This document shows positions 21,647 through 31,473 of a stretch of DNA of 64,000 nt, one piece after another. The position numbers and the translations under genes are program-made. The stretch's first letter is position 1; each line of letters opens with the position of its first letter. The DNA comes from Tetrapisispora phaffii CBS 4417. Its lineage: Eukaryota; Ascomycota; Saccharomycetes; Saccharomycetales; Saccharomycetaceae. Below the pieces are notes generated by a model that worked only from the letters and a program-made list of their open reading frames with translations, was not told the DNA's origin and made no database searches. The stretch is taken from NCBI RefSeq assembly GCF_000236905.1, contig NC_016522.1:496001-560000 (forward strand). Direction: 5' to 3'.

Positions 21647-23059
21647 ATGCAAGCAAAAATCGATGCATTGATCAGCTGGTTGAAACAAGATGAATCTTTT
21701 TATTTAGCACCAAACATCACAATACAGGACACAATAGAATCAGGTAGAGGTGTGATATTGGTAGAAGATAGTTTGAATAAGAATGATATCATTGTCTCTA
21801 TACCAAGCTCTCACCAGATAAACTTTAATACAATTGTATGTCATTTGTCACATTTTAATAAAAATTTAAGCATTCCATCAGTTACAGCTGCAAAGGATTC
21901 TGTAATTGCAGATTTATATGGTCATATCTATCAAGATAAAGGACTAGAGGAGTATGAAGATATCAGGTTTGAGAAATATAAACTTTTTGCATCGGAATTT
22001 GTCGAGGGTCTGACATCTTTCCAACTGGTGAGTTTATATATATTAGCAGAATGGATTTTGTTACCGGTATGGTCAAATAATGAAATTTCTTCATTCTGGG
22101 AACCATTTTTTAATGTGTGGCCATCGAACCATGAACTTAGATCTATACCAACCATCTGGAATTTATCAGAGAAAACAAAGTTCAAGCATCTTTTGCCATT
22201 GTTAACAGATGGGGCATTAGCTCATACGAAAAGAATATCATCATTAATTGAAAACGACTGGGAAATTATAAAACCGATAATTATTAAGTGGTTGGATAGT
22301 ACAACGATAAAAAATGGAATGGATATAAATTCCCTTTTTGAAGATTATTTGCATATTTATTTTGTCATTAATTCAAGATGCCTCTATTGTCCAATTCCTA
22401 ACAGAGATGCAGATATTGCTAGTAATTTTACTTTGGTTCCTTATGTTGATTTCCTGAATCATAATGAGAAGGTCGGTGAGTTTTGTTATCCACATGTATC
22501 AAATAAGTCGATTAGTGGATATGGAATTGGCCAATTCTCAATTCTTTGTGGTGATCATAGTTATCAAACAAAAAAGGAGGAAATACTATTAAATTATGGT
22601 GCTCATTCAAATGATTTTCTACTTAACGAATATGGTTTTGTAATGGAGAGCAATTGTTGGAACTATATTGATGTCACTAAATTTCTGATTGGATTATTCG
22701 AAAATGATAATGAAAGTAGACAGTTTTTAGAAGAACACGAGTACTGGGGTGATTATACTATCAATGAAAATGAAGTTAGTTATCGAATTATTATTGCATT
22801 AAGTCTCTTCGCAACAAAAGATTATAGAGGAGTAGAAAAATTAATGTCAGGTTACATTTCGGAAGATAATTTTATGCCTAAGGTGAGACCAATTCTTCTA
22901 CAAATATTAACAACTGTATTAAAACATTGTGAGGAAAGGCATACGGAATTAAAGGAAGTAGGTACTTTACCAAATTCTGATAAATGGATTATTTCTAATT
23001 TAGTAACTATCATAAAAGGGTATGAGGAAATATTGAAAGTGCATATTGACAATTTATAA
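21647..23059 (+). CDS. RKM2: SET-domain protein lysine methyltransferase, Rkm2-like
   Basis: The first ATG in the frame is at 21,647 (470 residues; S. cerevisiae Rkm2 479). It is a split SET domain of the RuBisCO-LSMT/SETD6 class: GRGVILVEDSL at the N-terminal part (about 29-40), then VPYVDFLNHNE (about 266-276, the NH motif that binds S-adenosylmethionine) and EEILLNYGAHSN (about 312-323, catalytic tyrosine region). The helical substrate-binding domain fills the C-terminus. Rkm2 dimethylates lysines of ribosomal protein Rpl12. Sequence alone could suit other family members (Rkm1, Rkm3, Rkm4, Efm1); position between LIP2 and REF2 corresponds to YDR198C, hence Rkm2. Confidence 0.85.
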   Translation: MQAKIDALISWLKQDESFYLAPNITIQDTIESGRGVILVEDSLNKNDIIVSIPSSHQINFNTIVCHLSHFNKNLSIPSVTAAKDSVIADLYGHIYQDKGLEEYEDIRFEKYKLFASEFVEGLTSFQLVSLYILAEWILLPVWSNNEISSFWEPFFNVWPSNHELRSIPTIWNLSEKTKFKHLLPLLTDGALAHTKRISSLIENDWEIIKPIIIKWLDSTTIKNGMDINSLFEDYLHIYFVINSRCLYCPIPNRDADIASNFTLVPYVDFLNHNEKVGEFCYPHVSNKSISGYGIGQFSILCGDHSYQTKKEEILLNYGAHSNDFLLNEYGFVMESNCWNYIDVTKFLIGLFENDNESRQFLEEHEYWGDYTINENEVSYRIIIALSLFATKDYRGVEKLMSGYISEDNFMPKVRPILLQILTTVLKHCEERHTELKEVGTLPNSDKWIISNLVTIIKGYEEILKVHIDNL

Positions 23060-23245
23060 CACTTTTTATTAATTGCAATGTTTAATATTACATAAAAGAT
23101 ATCGAATATGGGATATACAACATACATATTATTATAGATACCAATAATCGAATATTCTTGTCTCTACTTCGTTACCAATTTTTTTAGGATTGTTAATATT
23201 CATGCTAGCATATCAAGATGGCGAATAATAAACGAATATCGAAGA

Positions 23246-24624
23246 TTAATGCAATGGTCTTGGAGGATAATCATTTTGTTTAAATTTTGGGACGAGTCTA
23301 TATGGTAAGCCACCTCTGTCAGATCTTAACAATAAGTTATTTTTACCAAATGCCTTGACAATCAATATTTTTTTTTTATCAGTATTTGAACTGTTTATGA
23401 TTACAGGTTCTCTGGGTTGTTTATTACCCAAATCTGGCGAAAAATTGGAAAAATTTACAGTATATTTGAGGGGATGCATAACTTCAGTTTGAATAGGTCC
23501 ATTTTTCAATACCGTTATATCAGAAATATCCTCTTTATTATTGCTTAATTTTATAATCAACTCTTTAGCCTTCGTAAAAGGTTTTTTGCCTTCAAGAGCA
23601 AAAACTTCTCTTGGTTCATTTTCATTGAAAGGTTTAAGTAACTTTTTTAATTCTGGTGGAGATAATTTAAGACCTTTTTCAGGAAGATCCTCACCAAAGA
23701 CTGTGATTAATTGCGCATCAGAAGCAAAGCTTATACTTCTACTATTAGAATTACATGATGATGTCCCTCCTGCTGATTTTTTTCGTAGAGATTCTTGAGT
23801 TTTATATTTCAAAATAGATGGTATCTTAGATTGGTTTTCGATTTTAATTCTCTTCCGAGTACTCTCATCTTTACTATTGCTTTCTTCATTAATATTTGAA
23901 GTCTCTAAGGAACGTTTTTTGTTATCATTGTCACTTTCAGTATCATTTTCTGCTTTCTTTAAATATTTTGAGAATGATATTTTCTTTGTATTATCTATCT
24001 CATCTTGTTTATTCGACTGTTCGAGCGCATTGATATTAAATTCATCGATCAATTCTTCTGGAATTTTAAATAATTTTAAATCTTCTTTTTTATAGTCAAG
24101 TAACATTAGAAAATTGATATATGATCTAATTATATCGTTCCGTGCTGAATCTAAAGAGAACAGTTCTGTAAAAACTTCATTAATCTTTGATTTATATTCA
24201 TCCTTTTTTAAAATATCAATACTGTCACTGTTTAGATTGTCAATGTAACCTTTTCTCTCATTTGGTTCTAATTTGATAATACTATTTTTGAGAAATTCAT
24301 ATACGTCCGTTTTAGAAGCAATCATCATTATGTCATTTATATAATCCTGGTACATTTTTTCAAGCCTTCATAAAATTGAAGATCTGATTCGACAAAATCT
24401 CCACCATTTATTGATAGTTCACTAGATGCTTTCTCAATATCCTTATTATCGTCAATAAACTGTTTTAATGTATTTTCCAAAAGGTTTTTATAATTGTCAA
24501 CTTTAGTTAAGTCACTATTGCTGGAACCATCTAGCTCAAATGATTTTATAAAATTAATTATCTCTTTTAATGTTTCTGTATTTAATAAGTGTTTAACATC
24601 CACTTTCTGAGGAATGGTAGACAT
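23246..24624 (-). CDS. REF2: Ref2, APT/CPF subcomplex RNA 3'-end factor, interrupted by a one-base frame break
   Basis: Two adjoining frames encode one protein. The 5' frame (24,624 to about 24,355) gives 90 residues ending ESDLQFYEGLKK and then hits a stop at 24,337-24,339. The 3' frame continues from MYQDYINDIMM to the stop at 23,246. S. cerevisiae Ref2 reads EADIQLYSGLKSMYLDYLNQL across the same point, so the fusion is exact and would give about 459 residues (yeast 533). The break falls in a run of six A (minus strand); one extra A restores the frame. Conserved features downstream include KKISFSKYLKK, GEDLPEKGLKLSP, a PP1 (Glc7)-type motif region SISFASD and the C-terminal FGKNNLLLRSDRGGLPYRLVP. 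Ref2 brings Glc7 to the APT complex for snoRNA and mRNA end formation. Confidence 0.93.
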
Positions 24625-25122
24625 AACGAAATGTACGTACTAGATTATAAGTGGCTTTAAGATTGTATTTGATTATCAAAGGCTTTTTGATGAAAGTAAC
24701 TTAGGTAATATAATTTTTATCTCAAATAAACGTTCAAAGAACTAGTTTAAGTTTAACACCTTCTCTTAATGACGTTAATCGATATAACCTTAACAATAAA
24801 TCTCCAGTATCTAACTTAAATAATAATAATATTTTAAGAGAAATAGTTTTTTCGTTTTTAGTTTCAAAATATTAAAGGCTTTATATACTATTTTACCCGC
24901 TGATGCAAACTGTTTAATATATAACATAAAATAAGATCATTAAAAGAAATATGTATAATTGAATATATTTATATATATAAAACTTTTAACGTTTGATATT
25001 CTTAATGCAGTTTTTTTGTCTATCTAATAAAGTACAAGAGTTCATATTTTACTTCAGGTTATTTATGACTTTCCAGATAAAAAAGGAGACAAATTAATGA
25101 AGAAGAAAAATTTACTGCTAGA
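24625..25122. other. Divergent promoter region REF2/VPS34
   Basis: This is 498 bp between outward-facing genes, with a Reb1-type TTACCCG at 24,893-24,899 and TA-rich stretches. No gene seen. Confidence 0.5.
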
Positions 25123-28017
25123 ATGAATGTTGTAGGTCAGTTTCACGATAAGGTATCCTTGAATGATGTCGAGAATTCAGCTAGTGCAACCAATGGCAAT
25201 GGTATCAAATATGATAGTGATAATGAGAACATAACCTGGAACGAGATGAATCATTATAATAACGAAAGCAAGTATATTAATGAAGTCACTTTTTATGTTT
25301 CACAAGATTTAAATATCCCATTCAAAGTGAAATTGAATTCATTAGAGGGGTTTAAAACTTTATTGAAACCATCAGAGAAAATTCTTCACCCAGAATTATG
25401 TATTATTCAATCAAATGTAAATACCGTTAGTGAGTTGATAGCATCGGTTCAAATATTCAATAGTGACACCGAACAAATACTGACGTTGCCTGAATTCACT
25501 CCATATATTCAGTTTCAAAAACAAAGGAAATGGGATTTTACAATAAGTCTACCGATACTCATCAATCAACTGAACCTAAACTCTAAATTAAGAATAATAT
25601 TATGGGAATTTAATGGATATAAAAAAATACCCTTTTATAAAATAGAAACATTTGTATTTGATCAAAAAGACAATACTCTAAAAAGAGGATTAGAGGCTAT
25701 TAAGTTTGATATCACTCAAAAAGATCATTGCAGTATTATAACGGATAACAAACATTTGAATAATTTAAATAAATATCTTAGAGGTGAGATGAAGGCAGTT
25801 GATTGGCTAGATAAAGTTACTCTTCCATTAATTGAGAAACAGTTATTCAAAAGCTTAAGAGATCTACCGAAAAACACATTTGTTCTGAATATCGAATACC
25901 CTACTTATGAGTTACCTGTTGTATACACAGATAGACTAACTGTAAAAACACAAAACAATCCATTAAGTTTAGCTAACTCCGAACTGAATAGTTCAATGTT
26001 ACAAAATAACTATAAAAAAAACAACACTAATGGCTCTAATTATAATAGAGCTGCATCAAAGATAGGTAGTAAAAATGAATATAATACACAATCCGTAAAC
26101 AATACAAATACTGGTAATAATACTGTAAATAACAATACCATGGATACACTTGGTGCTAAAATTTCAACTGGTACTCCATATAAATCTACACTTAAATTTT
26201 ATGACCCAGATCAATATAATACTGATCCCATTGAAGAAAAATATAGAAGATTAGAGAGAACCACAAAATCAACAAGTTTGGATAGGAACTTAAAACCTGA
26301 TGCTAAAAAAAGAGATTATCTAAACAAGATAATAAATTATCCACCAGGTACTACTTTAACAGCACATGAAAAGGGTTCAATTTGGAAGTATAGATATTTC
26401 TTAGTGAATAATAGAAAGGCCCTAACGAAATTATTAAAAAGCACAAATCTGAATGAAGAAGGTGAACGTACAGAAGTTCTAGATTTGATGGACTCATGGG
26501 TGGAAATTGGTATCGATGATACGATCGAACTATTAGGCTCTGAGTACAAGAATATTTCAATTAGAGCGTATGCTGTAAATAGATTAAAAAAAGCTACAGA
26601 CAAGGAACTGGAATTATACTTGTTGCAGTTGGTACAAGCTGTGTGTTTTGAAAGTCTAACCACTTTAACCGATGAATCTAATAACGAGTATTCAATTGTT
26701 AATATTAATTCATTTAAAAATAATATTTCAAACCAAAAAAAACGAGAAACAGAAAATAATGCACATAATAATAAAAACACTTTGAATTCGGATTCAATTT
26801 TAAAGGACTCTGAAATTGTTATCTCACCTTTAGCAGAATTTTTAATTCGCCGTGCATTGAAAAATTTAAGACTAGGGACATATTTTTATTGGTATTTAAA
26901 AGCAGAACTAGCCGATAATCCTTCCTTGAATAATATTATCGAGTCCTATTATGCTAGATTATCCAGTGAAGGAAGATTGACTTTAGACGAGCAACTTAAA
27001 TTTATAGATATTTTAAGAGATTGTTGCATTCAAGTAAAAAAGTTGAAAGACTCCACAAAAAAGAATGAATTGGCACAACATTTATTATCTTCAAAATTAA
27101 GAAACCATTTAAAACGCCATCATGTAGTGTTACCATTGAATCCTGATATCACTGTCGTTGATGTGGACCCAGAAGGCTCTAGAGTATTTAAAAGTTCATT
27201 ATCACCATTGAAAATCAATTTAAAGGGAGTCCACGGGGAACATTACTCTATGATGTTTAAGGTCGGAGATGACCTGAGACAAGATCAGTTGATTGTACAA
27301 ATTATTAGTTTAATGAACGAATTATTGAAGAATGAGAACGTTGATTTAAAATTATTAACCTACAAAATTTTGGCAACAAATTCCCAGGAAGGTGCAATTG
27401 AATTCATTCCAAATGAAACAATGGCAACTATTTTGAGTTCTTACAATGGTATTCGACCATATTTTAAAGCGCATAATTTTGATGCAAATGAAAGTTCTGG
27501 GGTAAAACAAGTAGTAATGGATACTTTTGTAAAGTCTTGTGCTGGATATTCTGTCATTACATACTTATTAGGAGTTGGTGATAGACATTTAGATAACCTT
27601 TTAATAACACCAGACGGTCACTTTTTTCATGCTGATTTTGGATACGTCTTAGGCCAAGATCCAAAGCCCTTTCCACCTTTGATGAAACTTCCACCTCAAA
27701 TAATAGAAGCATTTGGTGGTATAGAATCTGCAAACTTTGATAAATTTAGAAGTTATTGTTTTGTAGCATATTCGATTTTGAGAAGGAATGCAGGTTTAAT
27801 ATTAAACTTATTTGAGTTGATGAAAACTTCTAACATTCCAGATATAAGGATAGATCCTGAAGGTGCAGTTCAAAAAGTGAAGGAAAGATTTAACTTAGAT
27901 ATGTCTGAGGAGGAAGCTACTATTCACTTTCAAACTCTAATCAATGATAGTGTTAGTGCCATTTTACCTATTGTAATTGATCATTTACATAATTTAGCAC
28001 AATATTGGAGGGCATAA
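25123..28017 (+). CDS. VPS34: Phosphatidylinositol 3-kinase Vps34 (class III)
   Basis: The product is 964 residues (S. cerevisiae 875). A C2 domain (about 40-210) is followed by an Asn-rich linker near 295-345 that accounts for much of the extra length, then the helical PIK domain (about 365-640, with WKYRYFLVNNRKALTKLLK) and the kinase domain (about 690-964). Catalytic motifs are GVGDRHLDNLL (catalytic loop) and HADFGYVLG (DFG). The extreme C-terminal helix ends LAQYWRA, needed for membrane and Vps15 action. It makes PI3P on endosomes and the phagophore with Vps15, Vps30 and Vps38 or Atg14. It corresponds to YLR240W in position. Confidence 0.98.
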   Translation: MNVVGQFHDKVSLNDVENSASATNGNGIKYDSDNENITWNEMNHYNNESKYINEVTFYVSQDLNIPFKVKLNSLEGFKTLLKPSEKILHPELCIIQSNVNTVSELIASVQIFNSDTEQILTLPEFTPYIQFQKQRKWDFTISLPILINQLNLNSKLRIILWEFNGYKKIPFYKIETFVFDQKDNTLKRGLEAIKFDITQKDHCSIITDNKHLNNLNKYLRGEMKAVDWLDKVTLPLIEKQLFKSLRDLPKNTFVLNIEYPTYELPVVYTDRLTVKTQNNPLSLANSELNSSMLQNNYKKNNTNGSNYNRAASKIGSKNEYNTQSVNNTNTGNNTVNNNTMDTLGAKISTGTPYKSTLKFYDPDQYNTDPIEEKYRRLERTTKSTSLDRNLKPDAKKRDYLNKIINYPPGTTLTAHEKGSIWKYRYFLVNNRKALTKLLKSTNLNEEGERTEVLDLMDSWVEIGIDDTIELLGSEYKNISIRAYAVNRLKKATDKELELYLLQLVQAVCFESLTTLTDESNNEYSIVNINSFKNNISNQKKRETENNAHNNKNTLNSDSILKDSEIVISPLAEFLIRRALKNLRLGTYFYWYLKAELADNPSLNNIIESYYARLSSEGRLTLDEQLKFIDILRDCCIQVKKLKDSTKKNELAQHLLSSKLRNHLKRHHVVLPLNPDITVVDVDPEGSRVFKSSLSPLKINLKGVHGEHYSMMFKVGDDLRQDQLIVQIISLMNELLKNENVDLKLLTYKILATNSQEGAIEFIPNETMATILSSYNGIRPYFKAHNFDANESSGVKQVVMDTFVKSCAGYSVITYLLGVGDRHLDNLLITPDGHFFHADFGYVLGQDPKPFPPLMKLPPQIIEAFGGIESANFDKFRSYCFVAYSILRRNAGLILNLFELMKTSNIPDIRIDPEGAVQKVKERFNLDMSEEEATIHFQTLINDSVSAILPIVIDHLHNLAQYWRA

Positions 28018-28129
28018 ATTAGTTAATATTCTAAATTTAATTATTTAATTTTATAAATGTAAATTTTGGACTTTGCTTTTATTAGAGTCCTCATATTTGC
28101 CTGTATTGTTGCAACACTTTTGGTTACTT

Positions 28130-29038
28130 CTAAAAAAAATCCTTCGAGATTATGTATTTTTGAATAGCAAACACATATTCAGCATTGAGCATCGATTGCA
28201 AATCATCTGAAGAATTTGAAAATATGCATGCTAGCAATAGTTTTGGGACAACCATCCTGAAAATAGATACAACAACGAAAATAAAGACTATGGAAGAATA
28301 CGGCAGTCTTGTAATGATTTTTAGCGATTCAATTAGATATAAATTAGCTACCCATTTGATTATTCCCATATATGAGATAGTATCATAAGGCCAAATCAAC
28401 ATTAAGGTCGGTAATATTTTAGCTCCGTAAGATATTAGTACTGTATACGATAAAATGTATACCGAATATTTATTATCTTGTCCCCATTTAAACCATTTCG
28501 TAATGATGCCAATAGTTAAAAAGTATAAAACTAACATATCGATAACACAAAATATTGCAACATAGATATACTGGTGAAAAAAGTCTTGCAGTAAAATTCT
28601 GGAAGTTATTAAATCAGAAACTATTTTTGTTTTCGTTGGGAGTATTTTGAAGTATTCCCTAGCCTTATTATCTTCTTCTGTCCATCTTAAATATACTTCA
28701 AAAGTTGTGATTAAAATCCAATATCTAATTATTTGATCATACTTTAACGACCAATTACTGATATTCGTAAATAGAGTTATGGACCTCTCTCTCACTGATC
28801 CTTGTAGCCTGAACCAATCTGGTATCTTTGAGACTCTCTCTTCCAATGAATTGAATACGATATGTCTGAAAGCACCTGGCTTCAATAATAAAATGTCTAT
28901 AAATAAAATAACATCATCAATTTCAACATATTCATCAGCGATTGTATTGCAATATGAGCATGTGGTTAATTGGATGTGACCATTAGCGTATACTGTGTAT
29001 AGAGCTGGAACAGGGTGCAAACATTGTATACAGATCAT
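28130..29038 (-). CDS. ARV1: ER membrane sterol/GPI-lipid homeostasis protein Arv1
   Basis: The product is 302 residues (S. cerevisiae 321). The Arv1 homology domain starts at the first residues: a zinc-ribbon-like CIQC and CSYC pair with NGHIQLTTC between, then ADEYVEIDDVILFIDILLLKP. Several membrane segments follow (about 145-175, 185-205, 245-270). Arv1 is an ER protein implicated in sterol trafficking and GPI precursor flipping or display. It is convergent with VPS34 (112 bp apart) and divergent from NUP42. Position matches YLR242C. Confidence 0.96.
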   Translation of the reverse strand: MICIQCLHPVPALYTVYANGHIQLTTCSYCNTIADEYVEIDDVILFIDILLLKPGAFRHIVFNSLEERVSKIPDWFRLQGSVRERSITLFTNISNWSLKYDQIIRYWILITTFEVYLRWTEEDNKAREYFKILPTKTKIVSDLITSRILLQDFFHQYIYVAIFCVIDMLVLYFLTIGIITKWFKWGQDNKYSVYILSYTVLISYGAKILPTLMLIWPYDTISYMGIIKWVANLYLIESLKIITRLPYSSIVFIFVVVSIFRMVVPKLLLACIFSNSSDDLQSMLNAEYVFAIQKYIISKDFF

Positions 29039-29436
29039 CTTAATAGCCGTTTAAGTATATTGTTATATTCCAGCATGCATGGAAAAAGGGAATGAATATA
29101 AACTTATAGCTTCAATAGAAAAAATGTTCTAATAGTACTTCTATTAAGAGGACAATACAACTCCTCTTACGATTGGTTAACTTATTATTAATTAAATAAA
29201 AGATACACTCCTTATTTTAATATACTATAGATTGTTCATTGTTTAGTTATTTCTTGATCATCGCCTTGATATATATTTCAATATAAATTCAATATTTAAA
29301 AACCTGAAGAATTTTGGAATTTCCAATTTAAAGAGTATCATAAGCTCAAGAAACCGACTTATCGATATTAGAGCTATATCGTAATCAAAGCTGAACAGTT
29401 CAGTAGAGTAATAGTTACTATAAACTAGAACACCAT
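29039..29436. other. Divergent promoter region ARV1/NUP42
   Basis: This is 398 bp with no gene and no motif I can name. Confidence 0.5.
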
Positions 29437-29554
29437 ATGTCATATTATAATAGAGGAAGAAATAACACTACTCCATGTAAATATTTCCAGAACGGTACCT
29501 GTAATAAAGGCTCATCGTGTAGGTTTGCACACGTATACCAAAACAATAGCAAGC

Positions 29555-29592
<38 letters not shown>

Positions 29593-31239
29593 GGTACCTC
29601 CAGATATGGAGGAAGTTCTAGTAATGATCAAAATAGTAAAGGCAGATCAGATGCTGAGAAATTGAATGATTTCAAAAACGAATCAAGACAAAATGAAATA
29701 CAGAAAATTATTAATTTCGATATGAACGAATCAAAACAGTTTCAAGTTAAACCTTTAACTTCTACATACAGTTATGAGTTGCCATGTATGCTGAATTTAA
29801 TAAACGGAAGAGATTATTCTGCTGAGGAATCACGTTTTAAATATTATCAAGCTCAAAAAGATGGAACATCTAACGCATACCAAACAGAAATGACTGCAAG
29901 AGAAAATGATATGCAAAAGGCTATTATGCATGTATCAGCTCACCCTGATTGGGCTGCAAGATATCTTTCAAAAGGTACAAAAGAGTTAAGCGAAACAGGA
30001 AAGACTTCATTTGCTTCGGAGTTCATCAATTTTCCTTTAGATCTGATAGGCCAGTCATATGGAAGTTCAGCATATGGAACTACTAGTGCAGCATTTGGCA
30101 GCAGTAGCCAAGCTTTTGGCAATGCTAATCTAGCATTTGGAAGTACTAATTTAGCATTTGGAGGTACTAATTCCGCATTTGGAAACAGCAATTCCGCATT
30201 TGGTAATAATACAAATGCAACGACATCTGGAGTATTTGGAGCGCCAGTATTTGGAGCTTCCAATAATACAGTATCTGCATTTGGTGCAACTCAAACCAAT
30301 CCATCATCATCTGTCAGCGCTTTTGGCTCAAGTCCATTCGGTGCTTCAGCCCATACATTATCGAATTCGGGTACTACTGGATCTGCATTTGGACAACCTA
30401 CCTTTGGAAATAGTTCAAAGACAGGTACCAGTGCTTTTGGAACTCCTGCATTTAGTAGCACAAGCCAGCCAACCAGTACTGCATTTGGAAGTCCAGCCTT
30501 TGGCTCAATGACGGATAGGAACAAGGCTACTTTTGGTAATCAACTCGGCACATCAAATAACCCATTAAATTCTGCATTTGGTGCATCACCATTTAGTAAT
30601 AATACGAGCGCTAATCCGTTTGGATCTACGCAGCAAGCAGCCACCTCCGGAACAAGTGTATTTGGTGCACCAGCATTTGGCACATCAGCAGCAACCGGGA
30701 AATCACCTTTTGGATCTATACAACAGACTTCTACTCCGCCTTTTGGACAGGCTGCTCATAATAATAATCCACTGTTACCTTCAGCAAATGGACAACAAAC
30801 AAATAATAATGATGTATTTGGAAATACAGCATCCTCTATGTCTACTAATTTAAACAGCAATAACTTAAGTGATAGCTTGAAGAATAACCAAGTTATAACT
30901 AATAGTTTTGGGAGTAATCAAGGAAACCAAATTGCTAATACATTTGATAGTGCTTCAACAAATTCATTATTTGGTTCTCAGACCACACAAAACAATAGTC
31001 AAGGCGGATTTCCTTCCAATGGTTTTCAAAATGTAGGATCAGCTTTTGGCAGGAATGCAGCATCTGGTGTTTTTAATAACAACATTAGTAACTCTAATCT
31101 GAGACAAGGTCCTCCTACGGAAGATGATCGAAAAACACCTGACGAATTGTTACCGGAGACATTAAACCAGTTCCAGGCAGAATCGTTCACTCTCGGAAAG
31201 GTTCCAGATATACCACCACCTCTTTCATTATGTACATAG
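29437..31239 (+). CDS. NUP42: FG nucleoporin Nup42, with an N-terminal CCCH zinc finger
   Basis: The product is 600 residues (S. cerevisiae 430). It opens with a canonical CCCH finger, C-x7-C-x5-C-x3-H at residues 13-32 (CKYFQNGTC, CNKGSSC, CRFAH), then a poly-Asn run, a helical segment (about 75-190) and some 350 residues rich in AFG, PFG and SAFG repeats. The C-terminal segment FTLGKVPDIPPPLSL closely resembles the Gle1-binding end of yeast Nup42. The protein sits on the cytoplasmic side of the pore and helps Gle1-Dbp5 in mRNA export. Human NUP42/NLP1 has a comparable CCCH finger; as I remember, the S. cerevisiae protein does not. The region has the position of YDR192C. Confidence 0.93.
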
Positions 31240-31473
31240 TTGTTGAAAACAGCATCGGTGAAATTTTTTAACAAACTTTATGAAATGATATGAATGGAGG
31301 TGTCAGTTATCACATTTAGTATATTTAAATTGAAATACATAGGTAATAGTTATATTATCTCACAATCTATAAGCAAATATACATATATATTTCGAATATA
31401 TTACGAAAATAGTTTTTTAATTAGTTTTATTTTATCTTATATTTAATGAAGTACATATCTCGTATTAATTAAA

